Assembly (NCBI GenBank): GCA_009760855.2
Contig: WPIO01000001.1
Location: 16,811,501-16,875,500, forward strand
Source: Cristatella mucedo
Lineage: Eukaryota > Bryozoa > Phylactolaemata > Cristatellidae
Direction: 5' to 3'
DNA length: 64,000 nucleotides
Part shown: one piece after another, positions 63,455-64,000 of the stretch
Position numbering within the stretch: the first letter of the stretch is position 1
Layout: each line of letters opens with the position of its first letter
Notes under the pieces: generated by a model
The model's database searches: none
The model's input: only the letters and a program-made list of their open reading frames with translations
What the model was told of the DNA's origin: nothing
Made by a program: the position numbers and the translations under genes

Positions 63455-64000
63455 CTTGGGGAAAAAAAGCAAAACAACCGATACAGCCCGAAAATGGATA
63501 GATTATAGGTTTGTTTTCAAGAGCGTCTGACAACAGCAAGGGCAGTCGCAAAAGCACCCCCCCCCCTTGCTAGCAGCAGCAAAAGCAGCTGCCAGATCAG
63601 CCGGTCTCAGTAAGCCTTCGACGAGACCTCACCCAGACCTATATGGCACAGTGGCAGAATAGAGAGTATGCACACAGAAGCCATTTCCCATTCTTTTGCT
63701 ACAAGACTGACGGACCTGCTGGAGGTGTCGTAAATGAACAAGGCAAGGCATCGGCTGTGCAAGAGGTGGAGCGCGGCATAAGAAAAACCCAAATCCTTGC
63801 AAAAGAGGAACGGCAGCAGACAAGACGGCATTCCCTTTATCACAGAGAACGATCGCCAGTTCAATGCACAAAGGGAGACCATCTACCAGCTGGAGTCACT
63901 AAGGCAACCCCCATGGCAGGCTTAGCCCATCGACAAACATTTGCATTATCCCGTTATTTATGTCAGGCTCCCGGTTGAGGACAGACAGCAGACGCCAGCT
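63455..64000 (-). other. FOXO intron that splits the forkhead domain
   Basis: Non-coding on the gene strand up to the window edge. A run of C lies near 63,557-63,566. The upstream exon with the first half of the forkhead domain is not present. Confidence 0.7.

Overview
The window is eukaryotic and most likely from a non-vertebrate metazoan. It holds two multi-exon minus-strand genes with GT-AG introns: a cytosolic tyrosyl-tRNA synthetase with a C-terminal EMAPII-like domain, and a FOXO forkhead factor. The rest is dense with LINEs, tRNA-derived SINEs, DNA-transposon relics, a satellite fragment and long dinucleotide microsatellites. The TyrRS lacks the vertebrate ELR tripeptide and no vertebrate repeat family is recognisable, which fits an invertebrate. 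I cannot fix the phylum.

Layout. Positions 1-23,700 show no convincing host gene. They hold a perfect 21-bp-arm palindrome, (TC)n and (TA)n tracts, monomers of a ~178-bp satellite, several LINE copies, a complete-looking 861-bp TA-flanked Tc1/mariner-type element, a possible LTR-retrotransposon remnant with a 91-codon internal repeat, and SINEs.

Positions 24,138-43,046 (minus) carry the complete TyrRS coding region: 12 coding exons whose phases all match, giving a predicted 537-residue protein, plus a probable 5'UTR intron. Its introns are loaded with SINEs, LINE fragments and a duplicated ~600-bp repeat of unknown type.

Positions 43,100-53,900 are intergenic: a long LINE copy with another LINE's 3' end nested in it, a mariner transposase relic, and a ~360-bp repeat seen again inside FOXO.

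Positions 53,990-63,454 (minus) carry the 3' part of FOXO: five coding exons, 744 residues, beginning in the middle of the forkhead domain at the expected FOXO intron position. The first half of the domain and the N-terminus lie beyond the right edge. The protein keeps two AKT-type sites and the C-terminal acidic activation motif, and has a long Gln-rich tract and four LLxxLL motifs.

Mobile DNA. Two LINE families dominate, both resembling the CR1/L2 group. LINE-A ends in a conserved GC-rich block followed by an (ATT)n tail. LINE-B has a different 3' end and very similar copies, suggesting recent activity. One SINE family with a tRNA-Leu/Ser-like head shares the LINE-A tail block, so LINE-A is its likely partner. 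Several nested insertions and one empty/filled site pair give relative ages. The two host genes have no obvious functional link beyond being neighbours on the same strand.
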